A stretch of 64,000 nt of DNA from Pseudaminobacter soli (ex Li et al. 2025) (lineage in GTDB: Bacteria; Pseudomonadota; Alphaproteobacteria; Rhizobiales; Rhizobiaceae): positions 62,001 to 126,000 of the forward strand of contig NZ_JARXVF010000003.1 of NCBI RefSeq assembly GCF_029892515.1. Direction: 5' to 3'. Below, piece by piece: positions 7,927 to 18,027 of the stretch. Position 1 is the first letter of the stretch; each line of letters begins with the position of its first letter. The notes beneath the pieces are model-generated. The model saw nothing but the letters and a program-made list of their open reading frames with translations. It ran no database searches and was not told the DNA's origin. The position numbers were made by a program, and so were the translations under genes.

Positions 7927-9450
7927 ATGAGCGAATCTCCGATCCACGATATTTTCATCATCGGCGGCGGCATAAATGGCTGCGGCATCGCCCGCGACGC
8001 CGTCGGCCGCGGCTATTCGGTCTGCCTGGCGGAAATGGACGATCTTGCCAGCGGCACCTCTTCGGGCTCGACCAAGCTCATCCATGGAGGCCTGCGCTAT
8101 CTCGAGCATTACGAGTTCCGTCTGGTGCGCGAGGCGCTGATGGAGCGCGAGGTGCTGTGGAAGATGGCGCCGCACATCATCTGGCCGATGCGCTTCGTGC
8201 TGCCCTATGCGAAGGGCTTGCGCCCCGCCTGGCTGATCCGGCTCGGCCTGTTCCTCTACGACTACATCGGCGGGCGGAAGCTGCTGCCGCCGACCAAGAC
8301 GCTGGACATGCGCACCGATCCGGCCGGCAAGCCGCTGAAGCCGCTCTTCAGCAAGGCGTTCGAATATTCGGATGGCTGGGTCAATGATGCGCGCCTCGTC
8401 GTGCTCAATGCGCGAGATGCCGCCGACCGCGGCGCCGACATCCGCACCCGGACCAAGGTGATCGGCTTGCGCCGCGAGGGCGGACACTGGGCGATCCTGC
8501 TCGAAGACCAGCGCAACGGGGCGGTGGAAGAGGTGAAGGCGCGCCTCGTCGTCAATGCCTCTGGCCCCTGGGTCGATAGCGTACTGGCTGGCCCGCTGGG
8601 CAAGCAGGGCGTCCACAATGTGCGGCTGGTTCAGGGCAGCCATATCGTGGTGCGCAAGAAGTTCGACGATCCGCGCGCCTATTTCTTCCAGAACAGGGAC
8701 GGGCGCATCATGTTCGCCATTCCCTATGAGGAAGATTTCACGCTGATCGGCACCACGGATCGCGACTACAAGGGCGATCCGCACGACGTGAAGATCAGCG
8801 AGACCGAGACCGGTTATCTGTGCGCTGCGGCAAGCGAGTATTTTGCGCAAGCCGTGCGGCGCGAGGATATCGTGTGGACCTATTCGGCGGTGCGGCCGCT
8901 CTATGACGACGGCGCCTCGAAGGCACAGGAGGCGACGCGCGACTATGTGCTGAAGGCGGATGACGCCGGCGGCGCGCCGCTCATCAATGTTTTCGGCGGT
9001 AAGATCACCACCTATCGGCGCCTGGCCGAATCCATGCTGGAAAAGATCGAGGCCCATCTCGGCAAGCGCGGCAAGCCATGGACGGCAACGGCCGCTTTGC
9101 CCGGCGGCGATTTCTTCAAGACCGGCTTCGATGCGCAGGTCGAGAACCTGAAGCGCGCCCATCCGTTCCTCGATGCCGGCCACGCCCGCCGGCTGACGCG
9201 GCTTTACGGCACGCGCGCCCACGTGCTGCTCGGCCAGGCGCATTCGCTCGCAGAACTCGGACGCAATTTCGGCGCCGACCTCTACGAGGCGGAGGTTCGC
9301 TACCTGATGGACGATGAATGGGCCGAAACAGCCGAGGATGTGCTATGGCGGCGCACCAAGCGCAGCCTACATATGAGCGAAGGACAGCGACAGGCGCTCG
9401 ACGAGTTCATGCGGAGCGTGAGCGCGGAGAAGAGCGCCGCCGCCGAATAG
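7927..9450 (+). CDS. glpD: Aerobic glycerol-3-phosphate dehydrogenase
   Basis: This enzyme oxidises sn-glycerol-3-phosphate to dihydroxyacetone phosphate at the inner membrane and passes electrons to quinone via FAD. The 507-residue product starts with the FAD-binding motif IIGGGINGCGIARDAVGRGY (residues 10-29). It then has SSGSTKLIHGGLRYLEHYEF, which binds substrate and flavin, and the C-terminal GGKITTYRRLAE segment. Length matches GlpD (about 500). ATG 7927 is preferred over an in-frame GTG at 7885 because the family N-terminus begins a few residues before the FAD motif. It is monocistronic. Confidence 0.93.
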   Translation: MSESPIHDIFIIGGGINGCGIARDAVGRGYSVCLAEMDDLASGTSSGSTKLIHGGLRYLEHYEFRLVREALMEREVLWKMAPHIIWPMRFVLPYAKGLRPAWLIRLGLFLYDYIGGRKLLPPTKTLDMRTDPAGKPLKPLFSKAFEYSDGWVNDARLVVLNARDAADRGADIRTRTKVIGLRREGGHWAILLEDQRNGAVEEVKARLVVNASGPWVDSVLAGPLGKQGVHNVRLVQGSHIVVRKKFDDPRAYFFQNRDGRIMFAIPYEEDFTLIGTTDRDYKGDPHDVKISETETGYLCAAASEYFAQAVRREDIVWTYSAVRPLYDDGASKAQEATRDYVLKADDAGGAPLINVFGGKITTYRRLAESMLEKIEAHLGKRGKPWTATAALPGGDFFKTGFDAQVENLKRAHPFLDAGHARRLTRLYGTRAHVLLGQAHSLAELGRNFGADLYEAEVRYLMDDEWAETAEDVLWRRTKRSLHMSEGQRQALDEFMRSVSAEKSAAAE

Positions 9451-9706
9451 GCAGACAAGTCGCCGCTGAACCGAGGCCGCTGAACCAAATATGGCAAAGT
9501 TTCATGCCAGAGGGTGACGCGGCGGCGGTTTTTCGCTATGAAGGAGTAACCGCGGGTACGGTTGGGGTGCGAATGGCGGAGATTGCTCCGGATTTGGCTG
9601 CCGGCCGAATGCCTGCGCGGGCGTTGCCGCCTTTCGAAAATGGAATTGGCTAACGTCCAGCAAGCGCTTTTTTCTAGGTCTCTGACCCTAGCTTAGGAAG
9701 ACTCCG

Positions 9707-11545
9707 ATGCCAGCTTATCGCTCCCGCACCACCACCCACGGCCGCAACATGGCCGGCGCCCGCGGCCTTTGGCGCGCCACCGGCATGAAGGACAGCGATT
9801 TCGGCAAGCCGATTATCGCGGTGGTCAACTCGTTCACTCAGTTCGTGCCGGGGCACGTGCACCTCAAGGATCTCGGCCAGCTCGTGGCGCGCGAGATCGA
9901 GAAGGCGGGCGGTGTTGCCAAGGAGTTCAACACCATCGCCGTCGACGACGGCATCGCCATGGGCCATGACGGCATGCTCTATTCGCTGCCGTCGCGCGAA
10001 CTGATCGCGGACTCGGTTGAATACATGGTCAACGCGCACTGCGCCGACGCCATGGTCTGCATCTCCAACTGCGACAAGATCACCCCCGGTATGCTGATGG
10101 CGTCGCTGCGCCTCAACATCCCCACCGTCTTCGTCTCCGGCGGCCCGATGGAAGCCGGCAAGGTGGTGCTGGCAGGCAAGGAGCATGCGCTCGACCTGGT
10201 CGATGCCATGGTGGCGGCTGCCGACGACAAGATTTCGGACGAGGACGTGAAGACAATCGAGCGCTCGGCCTGCCCGACCTGCGGCTCCTGCTCGGGCATG
10301 TTCACCGCCAATTCGATGAACTGCCTGACCGAGGCGCTTGGTCTGTCGCTGCCGGGCAACGGCTCGACGCTGGCAACGCACGCCGACCGCAAGCGCCTGT
10401 TCGTTGAGGCCGGTCATCTCATCGTCGACCTCGCCCAGCGCTATTACGAGCAGGAGGACGAGAGCGTCCTGCCGCGCAACATCGCTTCCAAGAAGGCGTT
10501 CGAGAACGCCATGACGCTGGACATCGCCATGGGCGGCTCCACCAACACGGTGCTGCACATCCTGGCCGCCGCGCATGAGGGCGAGATCGACTTCACCATG
10601 GACGACATCGACGCCTTGTCGCGCCATGTTCCGGTGCTCTGCAAGGTCGCGCCGGCCAAGGCTGACGTGCACATGGAAGACGTGCATCGCGCCGGCGGCA
10701 TCATGGCAATCCTCGGCCAGCTCGATAAGGCTGGTCTCATCAATCGCGATACGCACACGGTCCACACGTCCACCCTCGGGGAGGCGCTGGAGCATTGGGA
10801 CATTTCGCGCACCACGAGCCAGAGCGTGCGCGACTTCTTCCTGGCGGCTCCGGGTGGCGTGCCGACGCAGACCGCCTTCAGCCAGGACCGTCGCTGGGAC
10901 GAGCTCGACCTCGACCGCACCAACGGCGTCATCCGCTCGGCCGAGCATCCGTTCTCGAAGGACGGCGGCCTTGCCGTGCTCACGGGCAACATCGCGCTCG
11001 ACGGCTGCGTGGTGAAGACCGCCGGCGTCGACGAGTCGATCCTGAAATTCTCCGGTCCGGCCAAGGTGTTCGAGAGCCAGGACGCGGCGGTGAAGGGCAT
11101 CCTCGGCAACGAGGTGAAGGCCGGCGACGTGGTGGTGATCCGCTATGAGGGGCCGCGCGGCGGTCCGGGCATGCAGGAAATGCTCTATCCGACCAGCTAT
11201 CTGAAGTCGAAGGGCCTGGGCAAAGCCTGTGCGCTGCTCACCGACGGCCGCTTCTCGGGCGGCACTTCGGGCCTCTCGATCGGCCACGTTTCGCCGGAAG
11301 CCGCCACTGGCGGTGCGATCGGCCTGGTGCGCGATGGCGACATGATCGACATCGACATCCCGAACCGCACCATCAGCCTGCGCCTTGACGAGGCAACGCT
11401 GGCCACCCGCCGCGCCGAGCAGGACGCCAAGGGCTGGAAGCCGGTCGAACAGCGCAAGCGCAAGGTGACGACCGCACTCAAGGCCTATGCCGCGTTCGCA
11501 ACGTCGGCCGACCGCGGCGCCGTGCGCGACCTCGGCGAAAAGTAA
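9707..11545 (+). CDS. ilvD: Dihydroxy-acid dehydratase
   Basis: The 612-residue protein dehydrates 2,3-dihydroxy-isovalerate and 2,3-dihydroxy-3-methylvalerate to the 2-oxoacids, the third step of valine and isoleucine synthesis. Iron-sulfur ligands are visible in [13 protein letters not shown] and [18 protein letters not shown]. The C-terminal [19 protein letters not shown] and [21 protein letters not shown] blocks are typical of IlvD. Length and N-terminus ([20 protein letters not shown]) match the E. coli enzyme of 616 residues. A ribosome site (AGGAAG) lies 6 bp before the ATG. No other ilv genes are adjacent. Confidence 0.97.
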   Translation: MPAYRSRTTTHGRNMAGARGLWRATGMKDSDFGKPIIAVVNSFTQFVPGHVHLKDLGQLVAREIEKAGGVAKEFNTIAVDDGIAMGHDGMLYSLPSRELIADSVEYMVNAHCADAMVCISNCDKITPGMLMASLRLNIPTVFVSGGPMEAGKVVLAGKEHALDLVDAMVAAADDKISDEDVKTIERSACPTCGSCSGMFTANSMNCLTEALGLSLPGNGSTLATHADRKRLFVEAGHLIVDLAQRYYEQEDESVLPRNIASKKAFENAMTLDIAMGGSTNTVLHILAAAHEGEIDFTMDDIDALSRHVPVLCKVAPAKADVHMEDVHRAGGIMAILGQLDKAGLINRDTHTVHTSTLGEALEHWDISRTTSQSVRDFFLAAPGGVPTQTAFSQDRRWDELDLDRTNGVIRSAEHPFSKDGGLAVLTGNIALDGCVVKTAGVDESILKFSGPAKVFESQDAAVKGILGNEVKAGDVVVIRYEGPRGGPGMQEMLYPTSYLKSKGLGKACALLTDGRFSGGTSGLSIGHVSPEAATGGAIGLVRDGDMIDIDIPNRTISLRLDEATLATRRAEQDAKGWKPVEQRKRKVTTALKAYAAFATSADRGAVRDLGEK

Positions 11546-11556
11546 TCTCGACAAGC

Positions 11557-11589
11557 GATGGCGGCCTGCCCCATGGGAAGGCCGCCGTC
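11557..11589 (+). terminator. Hairpin after ilvD
   Basis: GATGGCGGCCT and AGGCCGCCGTC pair over 11 bp (one G-U) around an 11-base loop, 11 bp after the ilvD stop. No U-run follows. Confidence 0.5.
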
Positions 11590-11696
11590 TGACCTAAGAC
11601 GCGGCCCCGTGCCGGGTTTAACTTGGTAATGGCTGGCAACGCGTCCGCAGGCTAACTGCGCGCTTTTTTGCCGCCCCTTGAGCAGGACCTACCATT

Positions 11697-12911
11697 GTGA
11701 CTGATGCATCGACGACAGCCGGCCGGATACAGGCGGACAACACTGTTTTTGCGATCATTCTGGCGGTGAGTTTCTGTCACCTTCTCAACGACATGATGCA
11801 GTCGCTTCTGGCGGCGATCTATCCGATGCTGAAGACGGGCTATGGCCTCGACTTCTGGCAGATCGGTCTGCTGACCATGGCTTTCCAGGTTACGGCCTCG
11901 CTGTTCCAGCCGCTCATCGGCATGTACACCGACAAGCGGCCGATGCCTTATTCGCTGCCGTTGGGCATGGGCTCGACCATGTGCGGCCTGCTGATCCTGT
12001 CGCATGCCGGCAACTATCCGATGCTTCTGCTGGGTGCCTCGATGATCGGCATCGGCTCGGCGGTGTTCCACCCAGAATCCTCGCGGGTGGCGCGCCTGGC
12101 GTCCGGCGGCCGCTTCGGCCTTGCGCAGTCGCTGTTCCAGGTGGGCGGCAATTTCGGCTCCGCGCTGGGGCCGCTTCTGGCCGCCTTCATCGTCGTGCCC
12201 AAGGGGCAGACGAGCGTGGCCTGGTTCTCGGTCGCAGCACTGGTCGGCATGATCGTGCTGTCGCAGGTCAGCGGCTGGTACAAGCGCCATGGCGCGAACT
12301 CGGCCAAGCGGCTGGCAAAGTCCGGTACCATCGCCTTGCCGCGCCGCAAGGTGGCGGTTGCCCTGGTGGTGCTGGCGACGCTGGTGTTCACCAAGAACAT
12401 CTACATGGCGAGCCTGTCGAGCTACTACACCTTCTACGTCATCCACAAGTTCGGCGTGTCGGTGCAGGAAGCGCAGGTGCTGCTGTTCATCTTCCTCGGC
12501 GCCGTTGCGGTCGGCACGGTGGCGGGCGGCCCGATCGGCGACCGCTTCGGCCGCAAGTTCGTCATCTGGTTCTCGATCCTGGGCGTGCTGCCCTTCACGC
12601 TAGCGCTGCCCTATGCGGACCTGTTCTGGACGCGCATCCTCACCGTGCTGATCGGCCTGATCCTGGCTTCGGCCTTCTCGGCCATCGTGGTCTTCGCGCA
12701 GGAGCTGGTGCCGGGCCGCGTGGGCATGATTGCGGGCATCTTCTTCGGCTTCGCCTTTGGCATGGGCGGCATCGCCGCCGCAGTGCTCGGCATCGTAGCC
12801 GACGCCAAGGGCATCGACTTCGTCTACCAGATCTGCTCCTACCTGCCGCTGCTCGGTCTCCTGACCGTCTTCCTGCCGTCGTCGCGGGAAATGCGCCAGC
12901 AACTGGCCTGA
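11697..12911 (+). CDS. MFS exporter of the fosmidomycin-resistance (Fsr) family
   Basis: A 404-residue inner-membrane protein with about 12 hydrophobic segments. The first helices (CHLLNDMMQSLLAAIYPMLK) and the signature GMYTDKRPMPYSLPLGMG match the Fsr branch of the major facilitator superfamily, as does VFHPESSRVARLASGGRFGLAQSLFQVGGN. GDRFGRK in the second half is the classic MFS loop motif. Fsr proteins expel small drugs, but in most bacteria the natural substrate is unknown, so drug resistance should not be assumed. Start is GTG 11697. A strong palindrome follows the gene. Confidence 0.88.
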   Translation: MTDASTTAGRIQADNTVFAIILAVSFCHLLNDMMQSLLAAIYPMLKTGYGLDFWQIGLLTMAFQVTASLFQPLIGMYTDKRPMPYSLPLGMGSTMCGLLILSHAGNYPMLLLGASMIGIGSAVFHPESSRVARLASGGRFGLAQSLFQVGGNFGSALGPLLAAFIVVPKGQTSVAWFSVAALVGMIVLSQVSGWYKRHGANSAKRLAKSGTIALPRRKVAVALVVLATLVFTKNIYMASLSSYYTFYVIHKFGVSVQEAQVLLFIFLGAVAVGTVAGGPIGDRFGRKFVIWFSILGVLPFTLALPYADLFWTRILTVLIGLILASAFSAIVVFAQELVPGRVGMIAGIFFGFAFGMGGIAAAVLGIVADAKGIDFVYQICSYLPLLGLLTVFLPSSREMRQQLA

Positions 12912-12916
12912 ACGAC

Positions 12917-12950
12917 AAAGCGCGAGGGCAGCCGGCTGCCCTCGCGCTTT
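12917..12950. terminator. Perfect GC-rich palindrome, terminator after the MFS gene
   Basis: AAAGCGCGAGGGCAGCC is followed at once by its exact complement, making a 34-bp palindrome beginning 6 bp after the MFS stop. The stem ends in CTTT on the plus strand and in the same on the minus strand, so it can act in both directions. Confidence 0.7.
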
Positions 12951-13050
12951 CCAATACGGCCGGAGCGGCCGAACCTATCTTCGCGTGGAGCGCGTAGGGG
13001 TCGCTATGGCAGGCAGTAGATCTGCCTGATGTCGGCAGGCCTAAAGCCGA

Positions 13051-13275
13051 TCAAGCCTTCTTCAAAAACTCCGTCCGCAGCACCAGGCCCTTCACCTGCT
13101 TGGTGTTGCACTCGACCTCGGCCGGATTGCCGGTCAGGCGAATGTTCTTCACCAGCGTGCCGCGCTTGATGGTTTCCGACGTGCCCTTCACCTTGAGGTC
13201 CTTGATCAGGGTCACCGAGTCACCGTCGTTGAGCTGGGTTCCGTTGCTGTCTTTCACGATGATGTCGTCGGACAA
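13051..13275 (-). CDS. PhnA/YjdM C-terminal-domain protein
   Basis: This 74-residue protein matches the C-terminal half of PhnA (YjdM): VKDSNGTQLNDGDSVTLIKDLKVKG, then TIKRGTLVKNIRLT and a final LVLRTEFLKKA. The usual N-terminal zinc ribbon of the about 110-residue E. coli protein is absent, and this short form is common in alphaproteobacteria. Despite the name 'alkylphosphonate utilisation', no role in phosphonate breakdown is established. It stands alone between the MFS gene and secDF. Confidence 0.85.
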   Translation of the reverse strand: MSDDIIVKDSNGTQLNDGDSVTLIKDLKVKGTSETIKRGTLVKNIRLTGNPAEVECNTKQVKGLVLRTEFLKKA

Positions 13276-13435
13276 TTGATTTCTTCCTTCATGCTTGGGG
13301 AATGGGATCCCGGGTTAGGCAAATTCCGGCGGATGCACAATACCCGGGATGGCTGCTCATACCGGCCGGGCATGACGCGGATGGCGCCATCCGGGTTCCA
13401 CCGCGCCGAGCATCCCCTACAGAATACCGCAAACA

Positions 13436-13463
13436 AAAACGGCGCCCCGAGAGGCGCCGTTTT
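13436..13463 (-). terminator. Rho-independent terminator of secDF
   Basis: GGCGCC pairs with GGCGCC around CCGAGA, extended by AAAAC/GTTTT to an 11-bp stem. On the minus strand it is followed by TTTTTGTTTG. It lies 38 bp past the secDF stop. Confidence 0.85.
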
Positions 13464-13500
13464 CGTTGCTTGGGATCCGGTCGGAGCGGATGGATTTGCG

Positions 13501-16023
13501 TCAGCTCTTGGCCGGCACCGTCTTGCTCTCCACGCGCTGTGGGTGGTTCTTGGCCCACCAGTCGCCGAGCAGGAGCAGGATCGGAGCTGCGATGAAGATC
13601 GAGGAGCTGGTGGCGATGACCACGCCGAACACCATCGGCACGGCGAAGTTTTCCACCGCGCTGCCGCCCCAGATCGCCATCGGTAGCATCGACAGAAGGA
13701 TCGCGACCGAGGTGTAGATACAGCGTGCGAACACCTGGTTGATACTCATGTCGATGACCTGGCGCAGCGGCATCTTCTTGAAGAGCCGCAGGTTCTCGCG
13801 CATGCGGTCATACACCACGACCTTGTCGTTCACCGAGTAGCCGATGATCGTCAGGAGCGCGGCGATGGCCGTCAGGTTGAAGTCCAGCTGGAACAGCGCG
13901 AAGAAGCCGACCATCTTGGTTGTGTCGAGGATCAGCGTTGCGATCGCGCCAAGGGCGAAGTTCCACTCGAAACGCCACCAGATGTAGAACAGCATCGCGA
14001 GCGAGGCCAATACCACCGCCATCACGCCCGAATGCGCCAGCTCGCCGCTGACCTTCGGTCCGACGACGTCGACGCGGTCGAACTTGACGCTCGGATCGAG
14101 CTTCTGGACGGCGTCCTTGACCTTGGTCACCGCAGCCGTCTGAGCCTGCTCTCCGCCTTCCTGACGCTGCACGCGGATCAGGACGTCGTTGTCGCCGCCG
14201 ATACGCTGCAGGGCGACTTCGCCGAGGTCCAGGCCGCCCAGCGTGCTGCGCAGGGCCGCAAGGTCTGCCGGCTGCGAGGTGGTGATCTCCACCTGGATAC
14301 CGCCCTTGAAGTCGATGCCGTAGTTCAGGCCCGGCTTGACGAACAGGCCGATGGACGCCAGCGACAGCAGGATCGAGACACCGATGCCGAGGAAGCGGGC
14401 ATTCATGAACGAGATCGAGGTCTTCTCCGGGAAGAAGTGGACCAGCGGCTCGATCTTGATGGTCTTCATCTTACGACGGCGGACCACCTCGGTCATGATG
14501 ACCTTGACGATCGCGACGGCGGTGAACATCGACAGACAGGTGCCGATGATCATGGTGATGGCGAAGCCGCGGATCGGGCCCGAGCCGAACATGAACAGCA
14601 GCGCGGTCACGATTAGCGAGGTGACGTTGGCGTCGACGATGGTCGAGAAGGCTCGTTTGAAGCCGTGGTCGAGCGCGGCGAAGGCGCTTAGGCCCTTCTT
14701 GGATTCTTCTCTTATTCGTTCGTTGATGAGGATGTTGGCATCCACGCCGAAGCCGATGCCGAGGATGATACCGGCGATACCGGGCAAGGTCAGCGTCGCG
14801 CCGAGAATGGCCAGAACGCCGATGGTGAGGATCAGGTGCAGCAGCAGGCCGAAATTGGCGATCATGCCCCAGCTGCCGTAGAGCGCCACCATGAACAGCA
14901 CGACCGCCACGAAGCCGGCGATACCGGTATAGAGGCCCATGCGGATGACGTCGCCGCCAAGGTCCGGACCGACGGTGCGTTCTTCGATGACGGTGAGCGG
15001 CGCGGGCAGGGCGCCGGCGCGCAGCAGGGCCGAGAGCACAGTGGTGTCCTCGACGGTGAAGCTGCCGCTGATCTGGCCCGAACCGCCGGTGATCGGCTCG
15101 CGGATGGTCGGCGCGCTCAGCACCTTGCCGTCGAGCACGATGGCGAAGGGACGGCCGACATTGGCCTGGGTGATTTCAGCGAACTGGCGGGCGCCGACGC
15201 TGTCGAAGCGGAACGAGACGATCGGCTCCTGGGTGCGCTGGTCGAAGCCGGCGCGGGCATCCGTCAGGCGCTCGCCGCTCAGCGCGACGCGGTCCTCGAT
15301 CGGATATTGCTGCTGGGTCTTGGCATCCGGCAGCATGGTCACGCCCGGAGGCAGAGGCTCGCCCTGAGCCACGTTGGCGACCATGTGGAATTCCATCTTG
15401 GCCGTCGAGCCGAGCAGCTGGCGCAGGCGCGTGGGGTCCTGCAGGCCGGGCAGCTGGACCAGGATGCGGTCCGAGCCGACCCGCTGGATGCTGGGCTCGG
15501 CCACGCCGACCTGGTCGACGCGCTGGCGCACGATTTCAAGGCTCTGCTGGATCGCGGCGTCGATGCGGTCGCGGATGCCTGCCTCGGTGAGGGTCAGCTT
15601 GATCTGCTTGTCGGTCGAGGCGACGTCGATGTCGGAGACGCCGGCGCCGAAGCCGGTGGCAACCGGAGTGGCCAGCTTCTTCAGAATGTCGAGCGCCTGG
15701 GCACGCTGGGCGTCGTCATCGATGTTGACGACGACTGCGTCGCCGGCCACGCGGGCCGACTGCACGGGGATGCGCTCCTTGCGCAGCGCGCCGCGCGCAT
15801 CGTCGAGCAGCGAGCGAAGCCGGTCGGCTTTCAACGCATTGGCGTCGACTTCAAGAACGAGGTGGGAGCCGCCCTGAAGGTCGAGACCCAGGGTGACCTG
15901 ATGCCTGAACCAGCTCGGCATCTTGTCGAGCACGGAGGGCGGCATGGCGCTTGGAAGGGCGGCGAAGACGCCGATGAGGACGATGATGGCATAGGCCATC
16001 ACCACCCATTTGGAAGTTCGCAT
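13501..16023 (-). CDS. secDF: Fused protein-export membrane protein SecDF
   Basis: SecD and SecF are fused in one 840-residue protein that uses the proton gradient to help the SecYEG translocon release proteins into the periplasm. The SecD part (residues 1 to about 515) has the first helix, the GLDLQGGSHLVLEVD segment, the P1 periplasmic region and the GIAGIILGIGFGVDANILINERIREE helices. The SecF part (about 530-840) has NYGIDFKGGIQVE and TIIGYSVNDKVVVYDRMREN. Fusion is common in Rhizobiales. yajC, often next to secD, is not adjacent here. Confidence 0.97.
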   Translation of the reverse strand: MRTSKWVVMAYAIIVLIGVFAALPSAMPPSVLDKMPSWFRHQVTLGLDLQGGSHLVLEVDANALKADRLRSLLDDARGALRKERIPVQSARVAGDAVVVNIDDDAQRAQALDILKKLATPVATGFGAGVSDIDVASTDKQIKLTLTEAGIRDRIDAAIQQSLEIVRQRVDQVGVAEPSIQRVGSDRILVQLPGLQDPTRLRQLLGSTAKMEFHMVANVAQGEPLPPGVTMLPDAKTQQQYPIEDRVALSGERLTDARAGFDQRTQEPIVSFRFDSVGARQFAEITQANVGRPFAIVLDGKVLSAPTIREPITGGSGQISGSFTVEDTTVLSALLRAGALPAPLTVIEERTVGPDLGGDVIRMGLYTGIAGFVAVVLFMVALYGSWGMIANFGLLLHLILTIGVLAILGATLTLPGIAGIILGIGFGVDANILINERIREESKKGLSAFAALDHGFKRAFSTIVDANVTSLIVTALLFMFGSGPIRGFAITMIIGTCLSMFTAVAIVKVIMTEVVRRRKMKTIKIEPLVHFFPEKTSISFMNARFLGIGVSILLSLASIGLFVKPGLNYGIDFKGGIQVEITTSQPADLAALRSTLGGLDLGEVALQRIGGDNDVLIRVQRQEGGEQAQTAAVTKVKDAVQKLDPSVKFDRVDVVGPKVSGELAHSGVMAVVLASLAMLFYIWWRFEWNFALGAIATLILDTTKMVGFFALFQLDFNLTAIAALLTIIGYSVNDKVVVYDRMRENLRLFKKMPLRQVIDMSINQVFARCIYTSVAILLSMLPMAIWGGSAVENFAVPMVFGVVIATSSSIFIAAPILLLLGDWWAKNHPQRVESKTVPAKS

Positions 16024-16123
16024 TGCTTCTGGTCCTGTCTATGCGCAACGCCAGCCGCTCTCAGGCCAGTCAATCCGCAGTCATGTTCAAATATGTGAAG
16101 TCGCTGTCGAGCGAACAGGTCGC

Positions 16124-16534
16124 TCAGGCCGAAAATGGCGGCGCGCGGGCACGATTTACCAGCGCATCGGCCTCATGCAGGCCAGCTGGTAGGATCTCGG
16201 GACGGCAAGGTTTCCCCGCCGAGGCGAGATACCGCTGCGATGCCGGCAGGATCGCCGAGCCGCCATCGTCTGTCGGTAGCAGTGACTTCAGAGCCACGCG
16301 CCAGTCGGCGATGATGAACAGGCGCTGCTGGCCGGTCAGGCTGGTCCGGTCTCCCGCGGGATCACCCGCACGCTGGTTGGCTGCGCCGACAGGGTCGGTA
16401 ACGAGCCGCATCGAGCGGGCAGGGGAGACCGTGCCGAGAACGCCATGCGCGGCAGCCAGGCCAACCACGAACCAAAGCAGCACGGCGGATGCATATCCGC
16501 GTCCTGTCGCCTTGTCGGGTCTGCTGAACATCAT
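16124..16534 (-). CDS. Possible small membrane-anchored hypothetical protein
   Basis: A 136-residue frame that starts with two ATG codons at 16534/16531. It has one hydrophobic segment (AVLLWFVVGLAAAHGVLGTV, residues 18-37) that could be a signal anchor, followed by a polar, proline- and alanine-rich tail. No convincing ribosome site is seen and no family is recognised. It lies upstream of secDF on the same strand. It may be a real secreted or anchored protein or a chance frame. Confidence 0.35.
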   Translation of the reverse strand: MMFSRPDKATGRGYASAVLLWFVVGLAAAHGVLGTVSPARSMRLVTDPVGAANQRAGDPAGDRTSLTGQQRLFIIADWRVALKSLLPTDDGGSAILPASQRYLASAGKPCRPEILPAGLHEADALVNRARAPPFSA

Positions 16535-16813
16535 CGTGCGAGGTCGTTCCTACGGCTTTGTTGCCCAAGTGTAACACGAGGACACAGATGCTCCTACACC
16601 ATCGCGCCGCAAACGCATAACCCCAAAAGATCAGTCGAAGGTCTTTGAAGAGCTTTGTGCGGCGCCAGCGGCCAGCATCCATCCGGACATATAGGTTCCG
16701 GGCACGCAAAATCCGCCGATCAATGCGTCGCAAATGGGGCGAAGCGAGCGACAAATGCGCCCGTTTCGCCCCAAGATCGATCACAAAACCGCGGTTTTGC
16801 CTCTGACGGGCGC
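16535..16813. other. Non-coding stretch after the serine-hydrolase operon
   Basis: I see no convincing gene here. The region holds the GGGGCGAA...TTCGCCCC stem (16736-16772) and, close to the hydrolase stop, the perfect palindrome CAAAACCGCGGTTTTG (16784-16799), both downstream of the minus-strand operon that ends at 16814. Confidence 0.5.
16736..16772 (-). terminator. Possible terminator of the transporter-hydrolase operon
   Basis: GGGGCGAA and TTCGCCCC pair across a 21-base loop and are followed on the minus strand by ATTTG. The palindrome at 16784-16799 may contribute. The lack of a long U-run keeps the call tentative. Confidence 0.35.
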
Positions 16814-18001
16814 CTAGAGGTGCTTCGCCACCGCCTGGAACAGGGTCAGGTTCTGCTTGTCGAGCTCGTCGTCGACCGGCAGCGGCTGCGACGACATCTT
16901 GACCAGAACCACCTCGTTTGCCGGATCGACATAGAGCCACTGGCCGTGGATGCCGATGCCGCAATAAGGCTCGCCCTCGAAGCCGGTCTGGTACCACTTG
17001 TTGCGGTAGCTGCCATTGGGCATCAGGAAGGCAAAGTCGCCCTTCTTCCAAGCCTCGCGGTCGCCGCCGGTAGCGGTGTCCTTGACCCAGCTTTCGGGCA
17101 GGATGCGCCGGCCTTCGTAGACGCCGCCGCAGCGCATCATCTCGCCGACGCGGGCGAGGTCACGCGCGGTGACCGAGATGCCGCCGGCGGCACGCGCCGA
17201 GCCTTCGCCGTCGACCGTGATGCGGCCGCCGCGCTTGGCGCCGAGCGGGGCCCACAGGCGTTCGACCATGAGGTCGGCATAGCGCAGACCCGAGGCGCGC
17301 TCGACGATGACGCCGAGCAGGTCGGAATTGGGCGAACGGTAGCGGAAGACCTCACCATGCTCGCCGGCGCCCTTGCCGATGGTCATGATGAAGGCCAGCA
17401 GCTTCTCGCTGTCGGGGCCATTGGTGTTGGGGTTCCACAGCGTCGAGCGGCGGTAGCGCGCGAAGGCGCTTTCGGGATCGAGATAGAGTTCCTCGAAGTC
17501 GATGGTGGTGGTCATGTCCAGCACATGCTGGACGGTGGCGTCGGCGAAGGCCGAGCCTGCAGCTTCGGGGATGTACTTCGTGACCAGGGCTGTCGGATCG
17601 AGCAGGCCGTCGGCCTGCAGCGAGCCCGCGAGAATGGCGGTCAGCGACTTCGAGATGGAGAAGATGAGGTGGCGGCCGCCCTGCGTCATGTGCGGGGCGT
17701 TGTATTCGCCCACCAACTTGCCGCCCTTGAGCGCCACGAAGGCGTCTGTGTGCGTGCGCTCGAGGAAGGCTGCGATGGTTTCGGAGCCGGCGTCGGTGAC
17801 TACCGTCTCGCCGAGCAGCGGGCCAAAGTCTGCGCCCGGTGCCTCGGGAGCATCGGTCGGTGCCGCGATCTCCGCGGTCGGAACCATCTCGCCGACATTC
17901 TGGAACGACCAGCGATTGAAGGGCGCGTTGCGCCAGTTCTCCAGCGTGACGTCGGAGCGGGCAAAGCCAAATTTGCGCGCAAAAGCGTTCTGGGCGGTCA
18001 T
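16814..18001 (-). CDS. Serine hydrolase, 6-aminohexanoate-dimer hydrolase (NylB)/class C beta-lactamase fold
   Basis: The 395-residue protein starts at ATG 18001. The frame is open further upstream, but that part reads the preceding gene out of phase. The nucleophile motif is S115-I-S-K118, and Y221-R-S is the second motif, in the spacing expected for the NylB/EstB group of serine hydrolases that cleave linear amides or esters. The N-terminal phrase APFNRWSFQNVGEMVPTAEI is shared with the gene upstream, so the two are paralogues. There is no signal peptide, so it acts in the cytoplasm on an imported compound. It is last in an operon with a polyamine-type ABC importer. The amide substrate is unknown; true beta-lactamase activity is unlikely. 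Confidence 0.85.
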   Translation of the reverse strand: MTAQNAFARKFGFARSDVTLENWRNAPFNRWSFQNVGEMVPTAEIAAPTDAPEAPGADFGPLLGETVVTDAGSETIAAFLERTHTDAFVALKGGKLVGEYNAPHMTQGGRHLIFSISKSLTAILAGSLQADGLLDPTALVTKYIPEAAGSAFADATVQHVLDMTTTIDFEELYLDPESAFARYRRSTLWNPNTNGPDSEKLLAFIMTIGKGAGEHGEVFRYRSPNSDLLGVIVERASGLRYADLMVERLWAPLGAKRGGRITVDGEGSARAAGGISVTARDLARVGEMMRCGGVYEGRRILPESWVKDTATGGDREAWKKGDFAFLMPNGSYRNKWYQTGFEGEPYCGIGIHGQWLYVDPANEVVLVKMSSQPLPVDDELDKQNLTLFQAVAKHL

Positions 18002-18027
18002 GTATTGTTCCTCGGCAATAGCAGTGT

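Noticed and set aside
9674-11554. 626-codon frame on the minus strand covering ilvD
   Set aside because: Antisense shadow; the plus strand encodes a textbook IlvD with Fe-S cysteines.
11697-12911. Fosmidomycin resistance determinant
   Set aside because: The Fsr family name comes from E. coli; the sequence shows only the transporter family and not the substrate.
13051-13275. Evidence of a phosphonate-degradation operon (phn)
   Set aside because: Only the PhnA C-terminal domain is present, and PhnA is not part of the C-P lyase pathway.
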